DNA of 64,000 nucleotides from JAVBJV01 sp031555315 (GTDB lineage Bacteria; Pseudomonadota; Alphaproteobacteria; Acetobacterales; Acetobacteraceae). A model generated the notes under the pieces. The model ran no database searches and was not told where the DNA came from. It saw only the letters and a program-made list of their open reading frames with translations. Position numbers and translations under genes: made by a program. Each line of letters opens with the position of its first letter. Within the stretch, counting starts at the first letter, position 1. The DNA is taken from contig JAVBUO010000005.1 of assembly GCA_031555315.1 (NCBI GenBank), forward strand, positions 62,001 through 126,000. The letters are read 5' to 3'. Of this stretch, positions 1 through 9,493 are shown piece after piece.

Positions 1-1047
1 CTGGTCGCGCCGGGTTACGAGCCTGGCGCGGGGCTGACGACACCCGACCCGGTGTCGCTGCATGCCATGTTGGCACAGTTGGCGCGCGAAGGCGTCGCGC
101 ATGCGGTGATGGAAGCGTCGAGCCACGGGCTGGACCAGTTCCGTCTGGACGGCGTGCGCCTGAAGGCCGCCGGGTTCAGCAACCTGACGCGCGATCATCT
201 CGATTACCATGGCTCGCTGTCCGTGTACCGGGCTGCGAAGCTGCGGCTGTTCAGCACATTGTTGCCGCCAGGTGCGCCGGCCGCGGTATCCGCCGAAATG
301 GATCCGGAGACGCTTGCCGCGCTGCGCGACATTGCCGAGCGGCGCAAGCTGATGCTGCTCAGCGTTGGCGAGGCGGGCGAAGCGGTGAAGCTGCTGTCCG
401 CGATCCCGCGCCCCGACGGGCAGGACCTGTCGATCGAGGTATTTGGTGAGCGCCGGTCGCTGCCACTCAATCTGCCGGGGCGGTTTCAGACCGATAACGC
501 ACTGCTGGCGGCAACACTCGCCTATGCGACCGGTACCGATGGCGCGTTCGATTTTCTGCCCAGCCTTACCGGTGTGCGCGGGCGGCTGGAACTGGCGGCC
601 ACGTTGCCGAACGATTCGGCGGTGTATGTCGATTACGCCCACACGCCGGATGCGCTGGAGCGTCTGCTGACGGCACTGCGCCCGCATGCGCGCGGCAGGC
701 TGCATGTCGTGTTCGGCGCCGGCGGCGATCGGGACCGCGGCAAGCGCCCGCTGATGGGTGCGGCCGCCGCGCGCTATGCCGATCGGGTCATCGTGACCGA
801 CGACAACCCGCGCACCGAGGATCCATCTGCCATTCGCGCCGAGATTCTGGCCGCCTGTCCAGGCGCGGTCGAGATCGGCGACCGGCTGACGGCGATCTCG
901 ACGGCGATGAACGCTCTGGAACCCGGTGATGTGCTGGCCGTGGCCGGCAAGGGCCACGAACAGGGGCAGACGGTCGGTACGACGGTGATGCCGTTCGACG
1001 ATGTTGGCGTGGTGCGCCAGTTGGCGGGGATAGCGCCATGGCCGTGA
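1..1047 (+). CDS. murE: UDP-N-acetylmuramoyl-tripeptide synthetase MurE (5' end outside window)
   Basis: Cytoplasmic ligase that adds the third amino acid of the peptidoglycan stem to UDP-MurNAc-L-Ala-D-Glu. The reading frame is open from the first base, so the gene starts upstream and about 348 C-terminal residues are visible. The window begins just before the TTPDP motif, so the P-loop lies outside. Visible family signatures are EASSHGLDQ, the NLTRDHLDYHG metal/substrate loop, a YAHTPDALE motif in the C-terminal domain, and TDDNPRTEDP. The DNPR form is known from enzymes that add meso-diaminopimelate rather than lysine, as expected for a Gram-negative. The stop overlaps the murF start by 10 bases, consistent with a single coupled transcript. 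Confidence 0.97.
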   Translation: MVAPGYEPGAGLTTPDPVSLHAMLAQLAREGVAHAVMEASSHGLDQFRLDGVRLKAAGFSNLTRDHLDYHGSLSVYRAAKLRLFSTLLPPGAPAAVSAEMDPETLAALRDIAERRKLMLLSVGEAGEAVKLLSAIPRPDGQDLSIEVFGERRSLPLNLPGRFQTDNALLAATLAYATGTDGAFDFLPSLTGVRGRLELAATLPNDSAVYVDYAHTPDALERLLTALRPHARGRLHVVFGAGGDRDRGKRPLMGAAAARYADRVIVTDDNPRTEDPSAIRAEILAACPGAVEIGDRLTAISTAMNALEPGDVLAVAGKGHEQGQTVGTTVMPFDDVGVVRQLAGIAPWP

Positions 1048-2441
1048 ACGCCGCACCGCTGTGGACGTCGCAGGATCTCGCCGCCGCGCTGGGCGCGCGA
1101 CCGGTGGCGGATGTCGTCGTGACGGGTGTGTCGATCGACAGCCGGACGGTGAGCGCGGGCGATCTGTTTATCGCACTGATCGGCGAAACGGGCGACGGGC
1201 ACCGTTTCGTTGTGGATGCGCTGACCAAGGGTGCCGCCGCCGCACTGGTACATGCCGATGTGCCGGGTGCCGATCCGGCGCGGTTGGTGCGGGTGAACGA
1301 TACTTTCGCGGGGCTGCAGGCGCTGGGGCGGTATGCGCGCGCGCGGTCCGGTGCGAAGGTCGTTGCGGTGACAGGGAGTGTCGGCAAGACCAGCACCAAG
1401 GAAATACTGCGCACCGTCCTGTCGGCAAATGGAACGGTGCATGCGGCCGAGGCGTCCTACAACAATCACTGGGGCGTTCCGCTGACGCTGGCGCGCATGC
1501 CGCAACGGAGCGATTTCGCGGTCATTGAGATCGGCATGAATCACGTCGGCGAAATCGCACCGCTGGCGCAACTGGCGCGCCCGCACGTGGCGGTGATCAC
1601 CACGGTCGAGAAGGTGCATCTGGGCTATCTGGGCAGTCTGCAAGCCATTGCGGACGAGAAGGCGGCGATCTTTCAGGGAGTGGAACCGGATGGCTGTGCC
1701 GTCCTGCCGTGCGATTCCGAAATGTTTTCGCGTCTGCGGGCGGCGCTGGCGGCCCGCCCGGATATCCGTGTGCTGGGCTTCGGGCGCGACGCCGGGGCCG
1801 AGGCGCGGCTGTTGGATGTGAAGCTGGATGCAGATGGCAGCACGGTTGCAGTGCGGCTGTCCGGGCAGGACATATCGTTCCGTCTGGCGCTGCCGGGTGC
1901 GCATATGGCGATGAACGCGCTGGCCGCTCTGGCGGCGGTGCGGGCGCTGGGCGCGGATGTCGGGCGCGGTGCGGAAAATCTGGCCCGCATGGGGCAGTTG
2001 GCGGGGCGCGGTCTGCGGCGCGACGTGCTGGTGGCGGGCGGTAAGGTGGTGCTGCTGGACGAAAGCTACAACGCGTCGGCCGCATCGGTCCGTGCGGCAT
2101 TGACAGTGCTGAAATCTCAAAACGCCGCGCGACGAATCGCCGTGCTTGGCGATATGCGGGAACTGGGCGAATTCGGCCCGGCCGAACATGCGGGGCTGGC
2201 GGACGCAGTCGAGAACTGTGCCGATCTTCTGTTCGCATGCGGTCCCCTGATGCGACATTTATACGAGGCGGTACCCGAGAGAATGCGTGCGGTTCATGTT
2301 GAAACAAGCCAGATGCTGGCGCCGATCGTAAAGGCGGCGCTGCGCGCCGGCGATGCCGTTCTGGTCAAGGGCAGTCTCGGCACGAAGATGAAGCCGATCG
2401 TCGATGCGATCGCTGCGGGGGCAGGTCGGGATGCTGTATAA
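1038..2441 (+). CDS. murF: UDP-MurNAc-tripeptide--D-Ala-D-Ala ligase MurF
   Basis: Cytoplasmic ATP-dependent ligase that joins D-Ala-D-Ala to the UDP-MurNAc-tripeptide, completing the soluble peptidoglycan precursor. The 467-residue length is normal for the family. The N-terminal substrate domain includes SIDSRTVSAGDLFIAL near residue 32. The ATP-binding P-loop GSVGKTST is at about residues 113-120, followed by NNHWGVPLTLARM, and a C-terminal ligase domain carries DESYNASAASVRAAL. The start at 1038 lies inside the murE 3' end, and the stop overlaps the preferred mraY start by 11 bases. Long open frames on the other strand here are shadows of this gene. Confidence 0.97.
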   Translation: MAVNAAPLWTSQDLAAALGARPVADVVVTGVSIDSRTVSAGDLFIALIGETGDGHRFVVDALTKGAAAALVHADVPGADPARLVRVNDTFAGLQALGRYARARSGAKVVAVTGSVGKTSTKEILRTVLSANGTVHAAEASYNNHWGVPLTLARMPQRSDFAVIEIGMNHVGEIAPLAQLARPHVAVITTVEKVHLGYLGSLQAIADEKAAIFQGVEPDGCAVLPCDSEMFSRLRAALAARPDIRVLGFGRDAGAEARLLDVKLDADGSTVAVRLSGQDISFRLALPGAHMAMNALAALAAVRALGADVGRGAENLARMGQLAGRGLRRDVLVAGGKVVLLDESYNASAASVRAALTVLKSQNAARRIAVLGDMRELGEFGPAEHAGLADAVENCADLLFACGPLMRHLYEAVPERMRAVHVETSQMLAPIVKAALRAGDAVLVKGSLGTKMKPIVDAIAAGAGRDAV

Positions 2442-3525
2442 CCTGCTCGCTCTGCCCTATGCGGAAGACAACTTCTGGCTGTTCAATCTGTTTCGCTATC
2501 AGACGTTCAGGGCCGGCGCGGCCTGCATGACGGCGCTGGTGCTGTCGCTGTGGATCGGGCCGGCGCTGATCCGTTTTCTGCGGTCGTTGCAGAAACAGGG
2601 GCAGCCGATCCGTAGCGACGGGCCGGAACGGCATCTGCTGGAGAAGAAAGGCACGCCGACGATGGGCGGGCTGCTGATTCTGTCCACGCTGACCATTTCG
2701 GTACTGTTGTGGGCCGATCTGCGTAACGGGTTCGTTTGGGCGGTGCTGACCGTGACACTGGGCTTCGGTCTGATCGGCGGGCTGGACGATTATCTGAAGC
2801 TGACCAAATACAACACCAAGGGGCTGTCCGGGCGCTTCAAGCTGGTCGGGCAGGCGGTGATCGGCGCGGGCGTGACGTGTTGGATCATGTGGCTGACGCG
2901 CGGTGAACTGGGATCGGCACTGGCTCTGCCGGTGTTCAAGGAAGTGCTGATCCCGCTGGGTTTCATGTTTCCGGTGTTCGGCATGCTGGTGTTAATGGGC
3001 GCGTCGAACGCGGTTAACCTGACCGATGGGTTGGACGGTCTGGCCATCGTGCCGACCATCATCGCCGCCGGAGTGTTTGCGCTGATCGCATATCTGGTCG
3101 GCAACAAGTTTTTTTCGGATTACCTGCAACTGCATGCCGTGGCGGGTACCGGTGAACTGGCGGTGTTCTGTTCGGCGCTGATCGGTGCGGGGCTGGGCTT
3201 TCTGTGGTTCAACGCGCCGCCGGCGGCGGTGTTCATGGGTGATACCGGGTCGCTGGCGCTGGGCGGCGCACTGGGCGGCGTGGCGATCGCCACCAAGCAT
3301 GAGATCGTGCTGGCGATCGTCGGCGGGTTGTTCGTGGTCGAGACGGTTTCGGTGATCATCCAGGTGTTCTGGTTCAAGCGCACCGGCAGGCGCGTGTTTC
3401 TGATGGCGCCGTTGCACCATCATTTCGAAAAGAAAGGCTGGGCCGAGCCCACCATCGTGATTCGCTTCTGGATCATTTCGATGATCCTGGCGCTGGTGGG
3501 CCTTGCGACCCTGAAGATCCGATGA
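2431..3525 (+). CDS. mraY: Phospho-N-acetylmuramoyl-pentapeptide-transferase MraY
   Basis: Integral membrane enzyme that transfers phospho-MurNAc-pentapeptide to undecaprenyl phosphate to give lipid I. Start 2431 (MLYNLLALPY) is preferred over an in-frame ATG at 2404, because MraY proteins normally begin with this short segment and the product is then 364 residues, the usual size. About ten hydrophobic helices are visible. Catalytic markers are GGLDDYLK with the Asp pair near residues 119-120, NLTDGLDGL, FMGDTGSLALGG and the cytoplasmic histidine loop MAPLHHHFEKKGW. The start overlaps murF, and the stop overlaps the murD start in an ATGA arrangement. Confidence 0.97.
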   Translation: MLYNLLALPYAEDNFWLFNLFRYQTFRAGAACMTALVLSLWIGPALIRFLRSLQKQGQPIRSDGPERHLLEKKGTPTMGGLLILSTLTISVLLWADLRNGFVWAVLTVTLGFGLIGGLDDYLKLTKYNTKGLSGRFKLVGQAVIGAGVTCWIMWLTRGELGSALALPVFKEVLIPLGFMFPVFGMLVLMGASNAVNLTDGLDGLAIVPTIIAAGVFALIAYLVGNKFFSDYLQLHAVAGTGELAVFCSALIGAGLGFLWFNAPPAAVFMGDTGSLALGGALGGVAIATKHEIVLAIVGGLFVVETVSVIIQVFWFKRTGRRVFLMAPLHHHFEKKGWAEPTIVIRFWIISMILALVGLATLKIR

Positions 3526-4883
3526 CCCCGTTCGCAGGTCAGAAAATCGCGGTGCTGGGGTTGGGCCGGAACGGCCTGTCGGCCGCGGCGACGCTCGCGC
3601 ATCTGGGGGCCGAGGTCACGGCGTGGGATGACAGCCCGGCGGCGCGTGCCGAGGCCGAACGCGCGGGCGTGACCGTGCGCGAGGCGGGAAGCGGAAAATT
3701 CGGCGATGCGCTGGTGCTCTCGCCCGGCATTCCGCACAGGCTGCCGGCGCCGCATCCGGTGGCGGCGCGCGCTCTGGCGGCAGGCGTGCCGATTTATTCG
3801 GATGTCGAATTCCTGTTCCGGGCGGTGCGTGCGCTAGGTTCACGCGCGCGGTTCGCGGGGATCACTGGCACCAACGGCAAATCGACCACCACGGCGCTGC
3901 TCGCGCATATCCTGCGTACTGCGGAGATCCCGGTCGAGGCGGGCGGCAATCTGGGGCCGGCGGCGCTGGCCCTGAGCATGCTGGGCGATACCGGTGTTTA
4001 TTGCATCGAGATGTCATCCTACATGCTGGAACGTGTAGCGACGCTGCGCTTCGATGCGGCGGTGGTACTGAACGTCAGCGCCGATCATCTCGACCGGCAT
4101 GGCGACATGGCGGCCTATACTGCCGTCAAGGCTGGTATTTTTGCGCGCCAGGACAACAATGCGCTGGCCGTGCTGGGTGATGATGATGCCGCGACGCGCG
4201 CACTGGCGGCGTCTTTAATCGGGCATACGGCGCGCAAGGTGAAAATCTCCGGCGACCACAAGGCGGGTGTGTGGGCGGAAGGGCGCCTGCTGCGCGATGC
4301 CGATGGCGTGATCGCCGATCTCGGCGATGCACCGGCGCTGCCCGGCGCGCATAACGCGCAGAACGCGGCGGCGGCGGCGGCGATGGCGCTGTATTTCGGC
4401 GTCGACCGCGCAACGCTGGCGCGTGGCCTGCTGACCTATCCGGGACTGCCGCACCGTCTGGAACGCATTGCCACGATCGGCGGCGTGACGTTCATCAACG
4501 ACAGCAAGGCGACCAACGCCGACAGCACCGAGCGCGCGCTGCTCAGCTACGATCGTGTGGTGCTGATTGCGGGCGGGATCGCCAAGGCGGGTGGAATCGA
4601 GCCGCTGGCGCCGCTGTTTCCGCGGGTCGCACATGCGCTGCTGATCGGGCGCGATGCGCCGGAATTCGCATCCACGCTCAGCGCACACCAGGTCGGGCAC
4701 GAGACGGTCGAAACACTGGAAGCCGCCGTGCCGGCCGCGTTCGCCGCAGCCAGACGGCTGGGGGTCGATACGGTGCTGCTGTCGCCAGCCTGTGCATCGT
4801 TCGACCAGTTCACCGGTTTCGACGCGCGCGGCGATGCTTTTCGTGCGCTGGTGCAGAAGCTTGCTGTGCAGGGAGGGAACTGA
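3522..4883 (+). CDS. murD: UDP-N-acetylmuramoylalanine--D-glutamate ligase MurD
   Basis: Cytoplasmic Mur ligase that adds D-glutamate to UDP-MurNAc-L-alanine. It has 453 residues. A Rossmann-like N-terminal domain begins VLGLGRNGLS, the P-loop GTNGKSTTT is near residues 116-124, followed by GGNLGPAAL. The central domain has MSSYMLERV and NVSADHLDRHGD, and the C-terminal domain has FINDSKATNADST and LLSPACASFDQF, all typical of MurD. The ATG lies within the mraY stop (ATGA), and the stop overlaps the ftsW start by one base (TGATG), so translation of the three genes is probably coupled. Confidence 0.97.
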   Translation: MTPFAGQKIAVLGLGRNGLSAAATLAHLGAEVTAWDDSPAARAEAERAGVTVREAGSGKFGDALVLSPGIPHRLPAPHPVAARALAAGVPIYSDVEFLFRAVRALGSRARFAGITGTNGKSTTTALLAHILRTAEIPVEAGGNLGPAALALSMLGDTGVYCIEMSSYMLERVATLRFDAAVVLNVSADHLDRHGDMAAYTAVKAGIFARQDNNALAVLGDDDAATRALAASLIGHTARKVKISGDHKAGVWAEGRLLRDADGVIADLGDAPALPGAHNAQNAAAAAAMALYFGVDRATLARGLLTYPGLPHRLERIATIGGVTFINDSKATNADSTERALLSYDRVVLIAGGIAKAGGIEPLAPLFPRVAHALLIGRDAPEFASTLSAHQVGHETVETLEAAVPAAFAAARRLGVDTVLLSPACASFDQFTGFDARGDAFRALVQKLAVQGGN

Positions 4884-6004
4884 TGCCGTCCCTGTCACGT
4901 TCTGACAATTCGATGCTGGGCCGCTGGTGGTGGACGGTCGACCGTTGGACGCTGGCGTCGCTGATCGCGCTGATCGGCATCGGTTACGTGATGATGCTGG
5001 CCGCCAGCCCTGCGGTGGCCGAGCGGATCGGCCTGGAACGCAATGCGTTCGTGATGAAGCAGATCCTCTATCTACCGCTGGCGGCGGCGATCATGGCGGC
5101 GGTGTCGCTGCTGTCGCCGAAGGACATCCGCCGTCTGGCACTGTTCGGGTGTATCGTTGCACTGCTGCTGACGGCGGCCACACTGGTGGTGGGACAGGAG
5201 ATCAAAGGCGCGCGCCGCTGGATATCGATACCAGGTTTGTCGCTACAGCCGTCGGAATTCCTGAAGCCGTGTTTCGCGATCGTAGCGGCATGGCTGATGG
5301 CGGAGGGCAAACGGTCGGCCGCTTTTCCGGGAACCCTGCTGGCGGTGGCGGTATTTTTCGTGGTCGTGCTGTTGCTGAAGTCGCAGCCCGACATCGGCAT
5401 GCTGGCGATCGTCACCGCGATGTTCTTCGCGCAACTGGTCATCGGCGGCCTGAACATGTTCTGGGTCGGGGCGTTCTCGCTGGCCGGGGTCGGGCTGTCG
5501 GTCACCGCCTATATGATGTTTCCGCATGTGCAGTCGCGTGTGCACCGTTTTCTGGATCCCAGTGTCGGGGACAATTACCAGGTCAACACCGCGCTCGAGG
5601 CGTTCGGCTATGGTGGATTTTTGGGACGCGGTCCCGGCGAGGGACGCGTGAAGGACGTGCTGCCCGATGCGCATGCGGATTTCGTGTTTGCCGTGGTGGG
5701 CGAGGAATTTGGTCTGATTATCTGCCTGTTAATTCTCTGCCTGTTCGCCTTCATCGTGTTGCGTGGCTTCTTGCGCCTGTTGCAGGAGAACGACTTGTTC
5801 ATCGTGCTGGCGGCAACTGGACTGCTGACCGCGTTCGGGCTGCAGGCGTTCGTGAACATGGCATCCAGCCTGCACCTGATCCCGACCAAGGGGATGACGC
5901 TGCCGTTCGTTTCGTATGGCGGGTCCAGTGTATTCGCGATCGCACTGGGTATGGGTATGCTGCTGGCGCTGACGCGGCGGCGTTATCATGGGGATATCGA
6001 ATGA
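4883..6004 (+). CDS. ftsW: SEDS-family peptidoglycan glycosyltransferase FtsW
   Basis: Polytopic SEDS protein of the divisome that polymerises lipid II at the septum with its partner FtsI (not in this window). The 373 residues form about ten hydrophobic segments. Family markers are QPSEFLKP, a large periplasmic loop with GRGPGEGRVKDVLPDAHADF and VVGEEFG, and the C-terminal SYGGSSVFAIALGMGMLLAL. The loop reads PDAHADF where many FtsW proteins have PExHTDF, a modest variation. Placement between murD and murG inside the dcw cluster supports FtsW rather than RodA. A long +1 open frame over this gene that runs into murG is a GC-rich shadow. Confidence 0.96.
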   Translation: MPSLSRSDNSMLGRWWWTVDRWTLASLIALIGIGYVMMLAASPAVAERIGLERNAFVMKQILYLPLAAAIMAAVSLLSPKDIRRLALFGCIVALLLTAATLVVGQEIKGARRWISIPGLSLQPSEFLKPCFAIVAAWLMAEGKRSAAFPGTLLAVAVFFVVVLLLKSQPDIGMLAIVTAMFFAQLVIGGLNMFWVGAFSLAGVGLSVTAYMMFPHVQSRVHRFLDPSVGDNYQVNTALEAFGYGGFLGRGPGEGRVKDVLPDAHADFVFAVVGEEFGLIICLLILCLFAFIVLRGFLRLLQENDLFIVLAATGLLTAFGLQAFVNMASSLHLIPTKGMTLPFVSYGGSSVFAIALGMGMLLALTRRRYHGDIE

Positions 6005-7128
6005 TGCCCCGCAACACACGACCCATCGTCATTGCGGCCGGTGGCACCGGGGGACATTTCTTCCCGGCCGAGGCGCTGGCCGCCGATCTGCTGAAACGCG
6101 ATCGGCGTGTGGTGCTGATGACAGACCAGCGGCGCGCGCAGATCCATTCGGACGTGTTCGCGAACAGCGAAAAATTCATCATCCGCGGTGCAGGTATTGC
6201 GGGGCGTGGCATCGTGCGCGCGGCGTGCGGTGCGGCCGGGCTGCTGGCCGGGATCTTCCAGGCACGCGGCATTCTGGCGCGGCTGCGGCCGTCGGTCGTC
6301 GTGGGTTTCGGTGGGTATCCGGCTTTTGCGCCGCTGACGGCGGCCTGCCTGCTGCGTCCGGCGCCGCCCGTCGTGCTGCACGAACAGAACGCGGTGCTTG
6401 GCCGTGCCAATCGCGTGCTGGCGTGCTGGGCCGACAGGATCGCGCTGAGTTTTGCCGAAACCGCGCGGCTGAGCGCTGCCGCCGCAAAGAAAACCGCACT
6501 GACCGGAAACCCCGTACGCCCCGAGATCGGTGTGCTGGCCGGGCAGGCCTATGACGAATTGATGCCGGATGCGGCGTTTCACGTGCTGGTGCTGGGCGGA
6601 TCACTGGGTGCGCGGGTGTTCAGCGACGTGGTGCCGGTGGCGCTGACCGCACTGCCGGCCGCACACAAGCGCCGGTTGCGCGTCGTGCAGCAGTGCCGGG
6701 CCGAGGATATCGAACGTGTGCGCAAGGCCTATGCCGAAAGCGGTATTCTGGCCGAACTGGCGCCGTTTTTCGGTGATATCGCGGTGAAGCTGGCTGGCGC
6801 GCATCTGGTGATCGCGCGCGCCGGCGCTTCCACCGTGGCCGAGCTGGCGGCGGTCGGCCGTCCGTCGATCCTGGTGCCGCTGCCGCATGCGATCGACGAT
6901 CATCAGACCGCGAATGCGCGTGCGCTGGCGCATGTGGGCGGCGCGTGGCTGATTCCGCAGCCCGAATTCACTGCGGCGCATCTGGCGGCGCGTCTGGAAG
7001 ACGTGCTGGCCGATCCCGCCATTCTGATCCGGGCCGCACAGGCGGCGCTCCGCCTGGGGCGCGTTGATGCGGCGAAAAGCCTGGCCGACCTCGTTCTCGC
7101 GCTGGCACAACAGGAGATCCGCGCATGA
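6001..7128 (+). CDS. murG: UDP-GlcNAc transferase to lipid I, MurG
   Basis: Peripheral inner-membrane glycosyltransferase that adds GlcNAc to lipid I to form lipid II. The ATG at 6001 overlaps the ftsW stop (ATGA); a second ATG follows at 6004. An upstream extension of the open frame through ftsW is not real. The product has 375 residues. The N-terminal donor/acceptor motif GGTGGHFFPAEALA is at residues 13-26, followed by GFGGYPAFAPL and LHEQNAVLGRANR. In the C-terminal GT-B domain are LGGSLGARVFSD and the conserved RAGASTVAELAAVGRPSILVP, with IDDHQTANA. The spacing to murC is again an ATGA overlap. Confidence 0.97.
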   Translation: MMPRNTRPIVIAAGGTGGHFFPAEALAADLLKRDRRVVLMTDQRRAQIHSDVFANSEKFIIRGAGIAGRGIVRAACGAAGLLAGIFQARGILARLRPSVVVGFGGYPAFAPLTAACLLRPAPPVVLHEQNAVLGRANRVLACWADRIALSFAETARLSAAAAKKTALTGNPVRPEIGVLAGQAYDELMPDAAFHVLVLGGSLGARVFSDVVPVALTALPAAHKRRLRVVQQCRAEDIERVRKAYAESGILAELAPFFGDIAVKLAGAHLVIARAGASTVAELAAVGRPSILVPLPHAIDDHQTANARALAHVGGAWLIPQPEFTAAHLAARLEDVLADPAILIRAAQAALRLGRVDAAKSLADLVLALAQQEIRA

Positions 7129-8555
7129 GGGCGATGCCGCTTTCCATTGGAACCATTCACTTCGTCGGGATCGGCGGGATCGGCATGTCCGGAATCGCCG
7201 AAACCCTGAACGCGCTGGGCTATTCGGTGCAGGGCAGCGATATTGCCGATAACTACAACACCGCCCGGCTGCGCGAGGCCGGGGTCAACGTGGCGATCGG
7301 GCACGACGCGGCCAATCTGGGCAATGCTCAGGTGGTGGTGGTTTCGACCGCGGTGCAGCGCGACAATCCCGAGGTTCTGGCCGCACGCGAACGCCTGATC
7401 CCAGTGGTGCGGCGCGCCGAGATGCTGGCCGAGCTGATGCGCTTGAAATGGGGTATCGCGATCGGTGGCACGCATGGCAAAACCACGACGACCAGCCTGG
7501 TCGCGGCGGTGATGGAAAGCATGGACCCGACGGTGATCAACGGCGGGATTATCAATGCCTATGCTAGCAACACCCGCCTGGGCGAAGGCGAGTGGATGGT
7601 TGTTGAAGCAGACGAAAGTGATGGTTCGTTTCTGCGTCTGCCGGCGGTAATCGCGGTGGTAACCAATATGGACCCCGAGCATCTCGACCACTGGGGCACG
7701 GGCGAGGCGATGCGCGCGGGTTATCTGCAGTTCGTCTCCGGCATTCCGTTCTACGGTTTCGCCGTGCTGTGCGTCGACCATCACGACGTGCAGGCGATGA
7801 TCCCGCATCTGTCCGACAGGCGGGTGATCACCTACGGGTTTTCTCCGCAGGCCGACGTGCGGGCCGACAAGGTGCTGACCGACCGTCTGGGCGCCACGTT
7901 TGAAGTCGTGATGGCCGATCGCGGGTCGGGGCGTTCGCGTACGCTGGGCCCGTTCCGGCTGCCGATGCTGGGGCGGCACAATGTGCAGAATGCGCTGGCG
8001 GCGATCACCATCGGGCTCGAGATGGGGGTGCCCGAGCACACGATCCGTTCGGCGCTGGCGGCGTTCAAGGGTGTGAAGCGGCGGTTCACGAAGACCGGCG
8101 AGGTGAACGGTATCACTGTGATCGATGATTATGGGCACCACCCGGTCGAGATCGCCGCCGTGCTGCATGCGGCGCGCCAGGCCGGGGCGCGTGACGTGAT
8201 CGCGGTGGTGCAGCCGCACCGGTATTCGCGGCTGCAGTCGCTGTTCGAGGATTTCTGCACCTGCATGAACGATGCCGGAACGGTGATCGTCGCCGATGTC
8301 TACCCGGCCGGTGAGCAGCCGATTCCCGGGGTGAACAGGGATGCGTTGGTCGAGGGGCTGCGGGCGCGCGGGCATCGCCGCGTCGTGCCGTTGCAGGATC
8401 CGGCGCATCTGCCCGAGATGATCCATTCGCTTGCCTCGTCGGGCGATTTCGTCGTGTGTCTGGGGGCGGGTAACATCACCCAGTGGGCGCATGCGCTGCC
8501 CGAACAGTTGAGCCAGCAGGCGGCGGTTTCGAACAAGCGCGGTGGTGGCCAATGA
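7125..8555 (+). CDS. murC: UDP-N-acetylmuramate--L-alanine ligase MurC
   Basis: Cytoplasmic ATP-dependent ligase that adds L-alanine to UDP-MurNAc, the first step of stem-peptide assembly. It has 476 residues. The N-terminal UDP-binding motif HFVGIGGIGMSGIAE is at about residues 12-26, the P-loop GGTHGKTTTT near 114-123, then VVEADESDGSF, TNMDPEHLDHW, and DDYGHHPVEIAA in the C-terminal domain. All match the family. The start overlaps the murG stop, and the end overlaps the murB start (AATGATGG), keeping the coupled arrangement of the cluster. Confidence 0.97.
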   Translation: MRAMPLSIGTIHFVGIGGIGMSGIAETLNALGYSVQGSDIADNYNTARLREAGVNVAIGHDAANLGNAQVVVVSTAVQRDNPEVLAARERLIPVVRRAEMLAELMRLKWGIAIGGTHGKTTTTSLVAAVMESMDPTVINGGIINAYASNTRLGEGEWMVVEADESDGSFLRLPAVIAVVTNMDPEHLDHWGTGEAMRAGYLQFVSGIPFYGFAVLCVDHHDVQAMIPHLSDRRVITYGFSPQADVRADKVLTDRLGATFEVVMADRGSGRSRTLGPFRLPMLGRHNVQNALAAITIGLEMGVPEHTIRSALAAFKGVKRRFTKTGEVNGITVIDDYGHHPVEIAAVLHAARQAGARDVIAVVQPHRYSRLQSLFEDFCTCMNDAGTVIVADVYPAGEQPIPGVNRDALVEGLRARGHRRVVPLQDPAHLPEMIHSLASSGDFVVCLGAGNITQWAHALPEQLSQQAAVSNKRGGGQ

Positions 8556-9493
8556 TGGCGGCTGTATTTTCCAGCACGAATCTGGTGGACACGCTGCCTC
8601 CGCTGCGCGGGCGAATTGCCGTGCAGGCGGCGCTGGCGCCGTTCACCTGGTTTCGCGTTGGCGGTGCGGCGGAAGTTCTGGCGCGCCCGGCCGATGTGGA
8701 TGATCTGTCGACGCTGCTACACGCGCTGCCGCTGGAGATTCCAGTGACGGTGATCGGCGCGGCCTCGAACATGATCGTGCGCGATGGTGGGATCCCCGGT
8801 GTGGTGATTCGTCTGGCGCGCGGTTTTGGCGAGGTAAAAGTCGAGGCGGATGGCGTGATCGCCGGCGCGGCGGCCCTGGACGTGACGGTTGCCGAACATG
8901 CCGCCGCCGCCGGGCTGGCGGGGTTGGAGTTTCTGTCGGGAATTCCGGGTGCGATCGGCGGTGCGGTGGCGATGAATGCGGGTGCTTACGGCAGCGACAT
9001 GGCGGCGGTGCTCGACTGGGTCGATATCGTGGCACGCGACGGCAGCCTGCATCGTCTGCCGGCATCGGCGCTGTCGCTTTCGTACCGGCATGCAACACTG
9101 CCGCCGGATGCGGTGGTGGTGCGTGCGCGGCTACGGGCCCAGCCGGGCGACCCGCAGGCGATCGCCGCCCGGATGGCGGAGATTCGCAGCAAACGCGAGA
9201 CGTCGCAGCCAGTGCGGGCGCGGACTGGTGGTTCCACGTTTCGCAATCCGGACGGGATGAAGGCGTGGGAACTGATCGATGCCGCAGGCTGTCGCGGGCT
9301 GGAGCGTGGCGGCGCGCAGGTTAGCACATTGCACTGCAATTTCCTGATCAATCGCGGTGACGCCACGGCCGCGGATATCGAGGGTTTGGGCGAGGAGGTC
9401 CGGCGCCGTGTGCATCGGGCGGCGGGGGTGACGCTGGAGTGGGAAATCCGTCGTGTCGGCGTGCCTGCCTCGAAGGTGGAGGCTTTGACGTGA
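8552..9493 (+). CDS. murB: UDP-N-acetylenolpyruvoylglucosamine reductase MurB
   Basis: FAD-dependent, NADPH-using reductase that converts UDP-GlcNAc-enolpyruvate to UDP-MurNAc. The open frame extends upstream, but the ATG at 8552 overlapping the murC stop is chosen; it gives 313 residues beginning MMAAVF, the usual size. Family markers are TWFRVGGAAEVLARP, the FAD-binding GAASNMIVRDGG, GLEFLSGIPGAIGGAVAMNAGAYG (type I/II core), the catalytic-serine region GGSTFRNPDG, AWELIDAAGCRG, and the terminal Glu in LEWEIRRVG. The stop is embedded in a GTGA overlap with ddl. Confidence 0.96.
   Translation: MMAAVFSSTNLVDTLPPLRGRIAVQAALAPFTWFRVGGAAEVLARPADVDDLSTLLHALPLEIPVTVIGAASNMIVRDGGIPGVVIRLARGFGEVKVEADGVIAGAAALDVTVAEHAAAAGLAGLEFLSGIPGAIGGAVAMNAGAYGSDMAAVLDWVDIVARDGSLHRLPASALSLSYRHATLPPDAVVVRARLRAQPGDPQAIAARMAEIRSKRETSQPVRARTGGSTFRNPDGMKAWELIDAAGCRGLERGGAQVSTLHCNFLINRGDATAADIEGLGEEVRRRVHRAAGVTLEWEIRRVGVPASKVEALT

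Noticed and set aside
774..2258. 494-codon antisense frame over murE/murF
   Set aside because: Shadow frame with low-complexity Arg/Gln/His composition; the + strand genes carry complete Mur ligase motifs.
4927..6000. +1 frame open across ftsW, continuous with murG
   Set aside because: The translation is Arg/Gly-rich and unlike any protein; murG has a normal ATGA start at 6001 and ftsW is well supported. The fusion is a by-product of few stop codons at high GC.
6903..8552. 549-codon antisense frame over murC
   Set aside because: Shadow of murC: composition dominated by His/Arg/Gln, no motif, no start signal.
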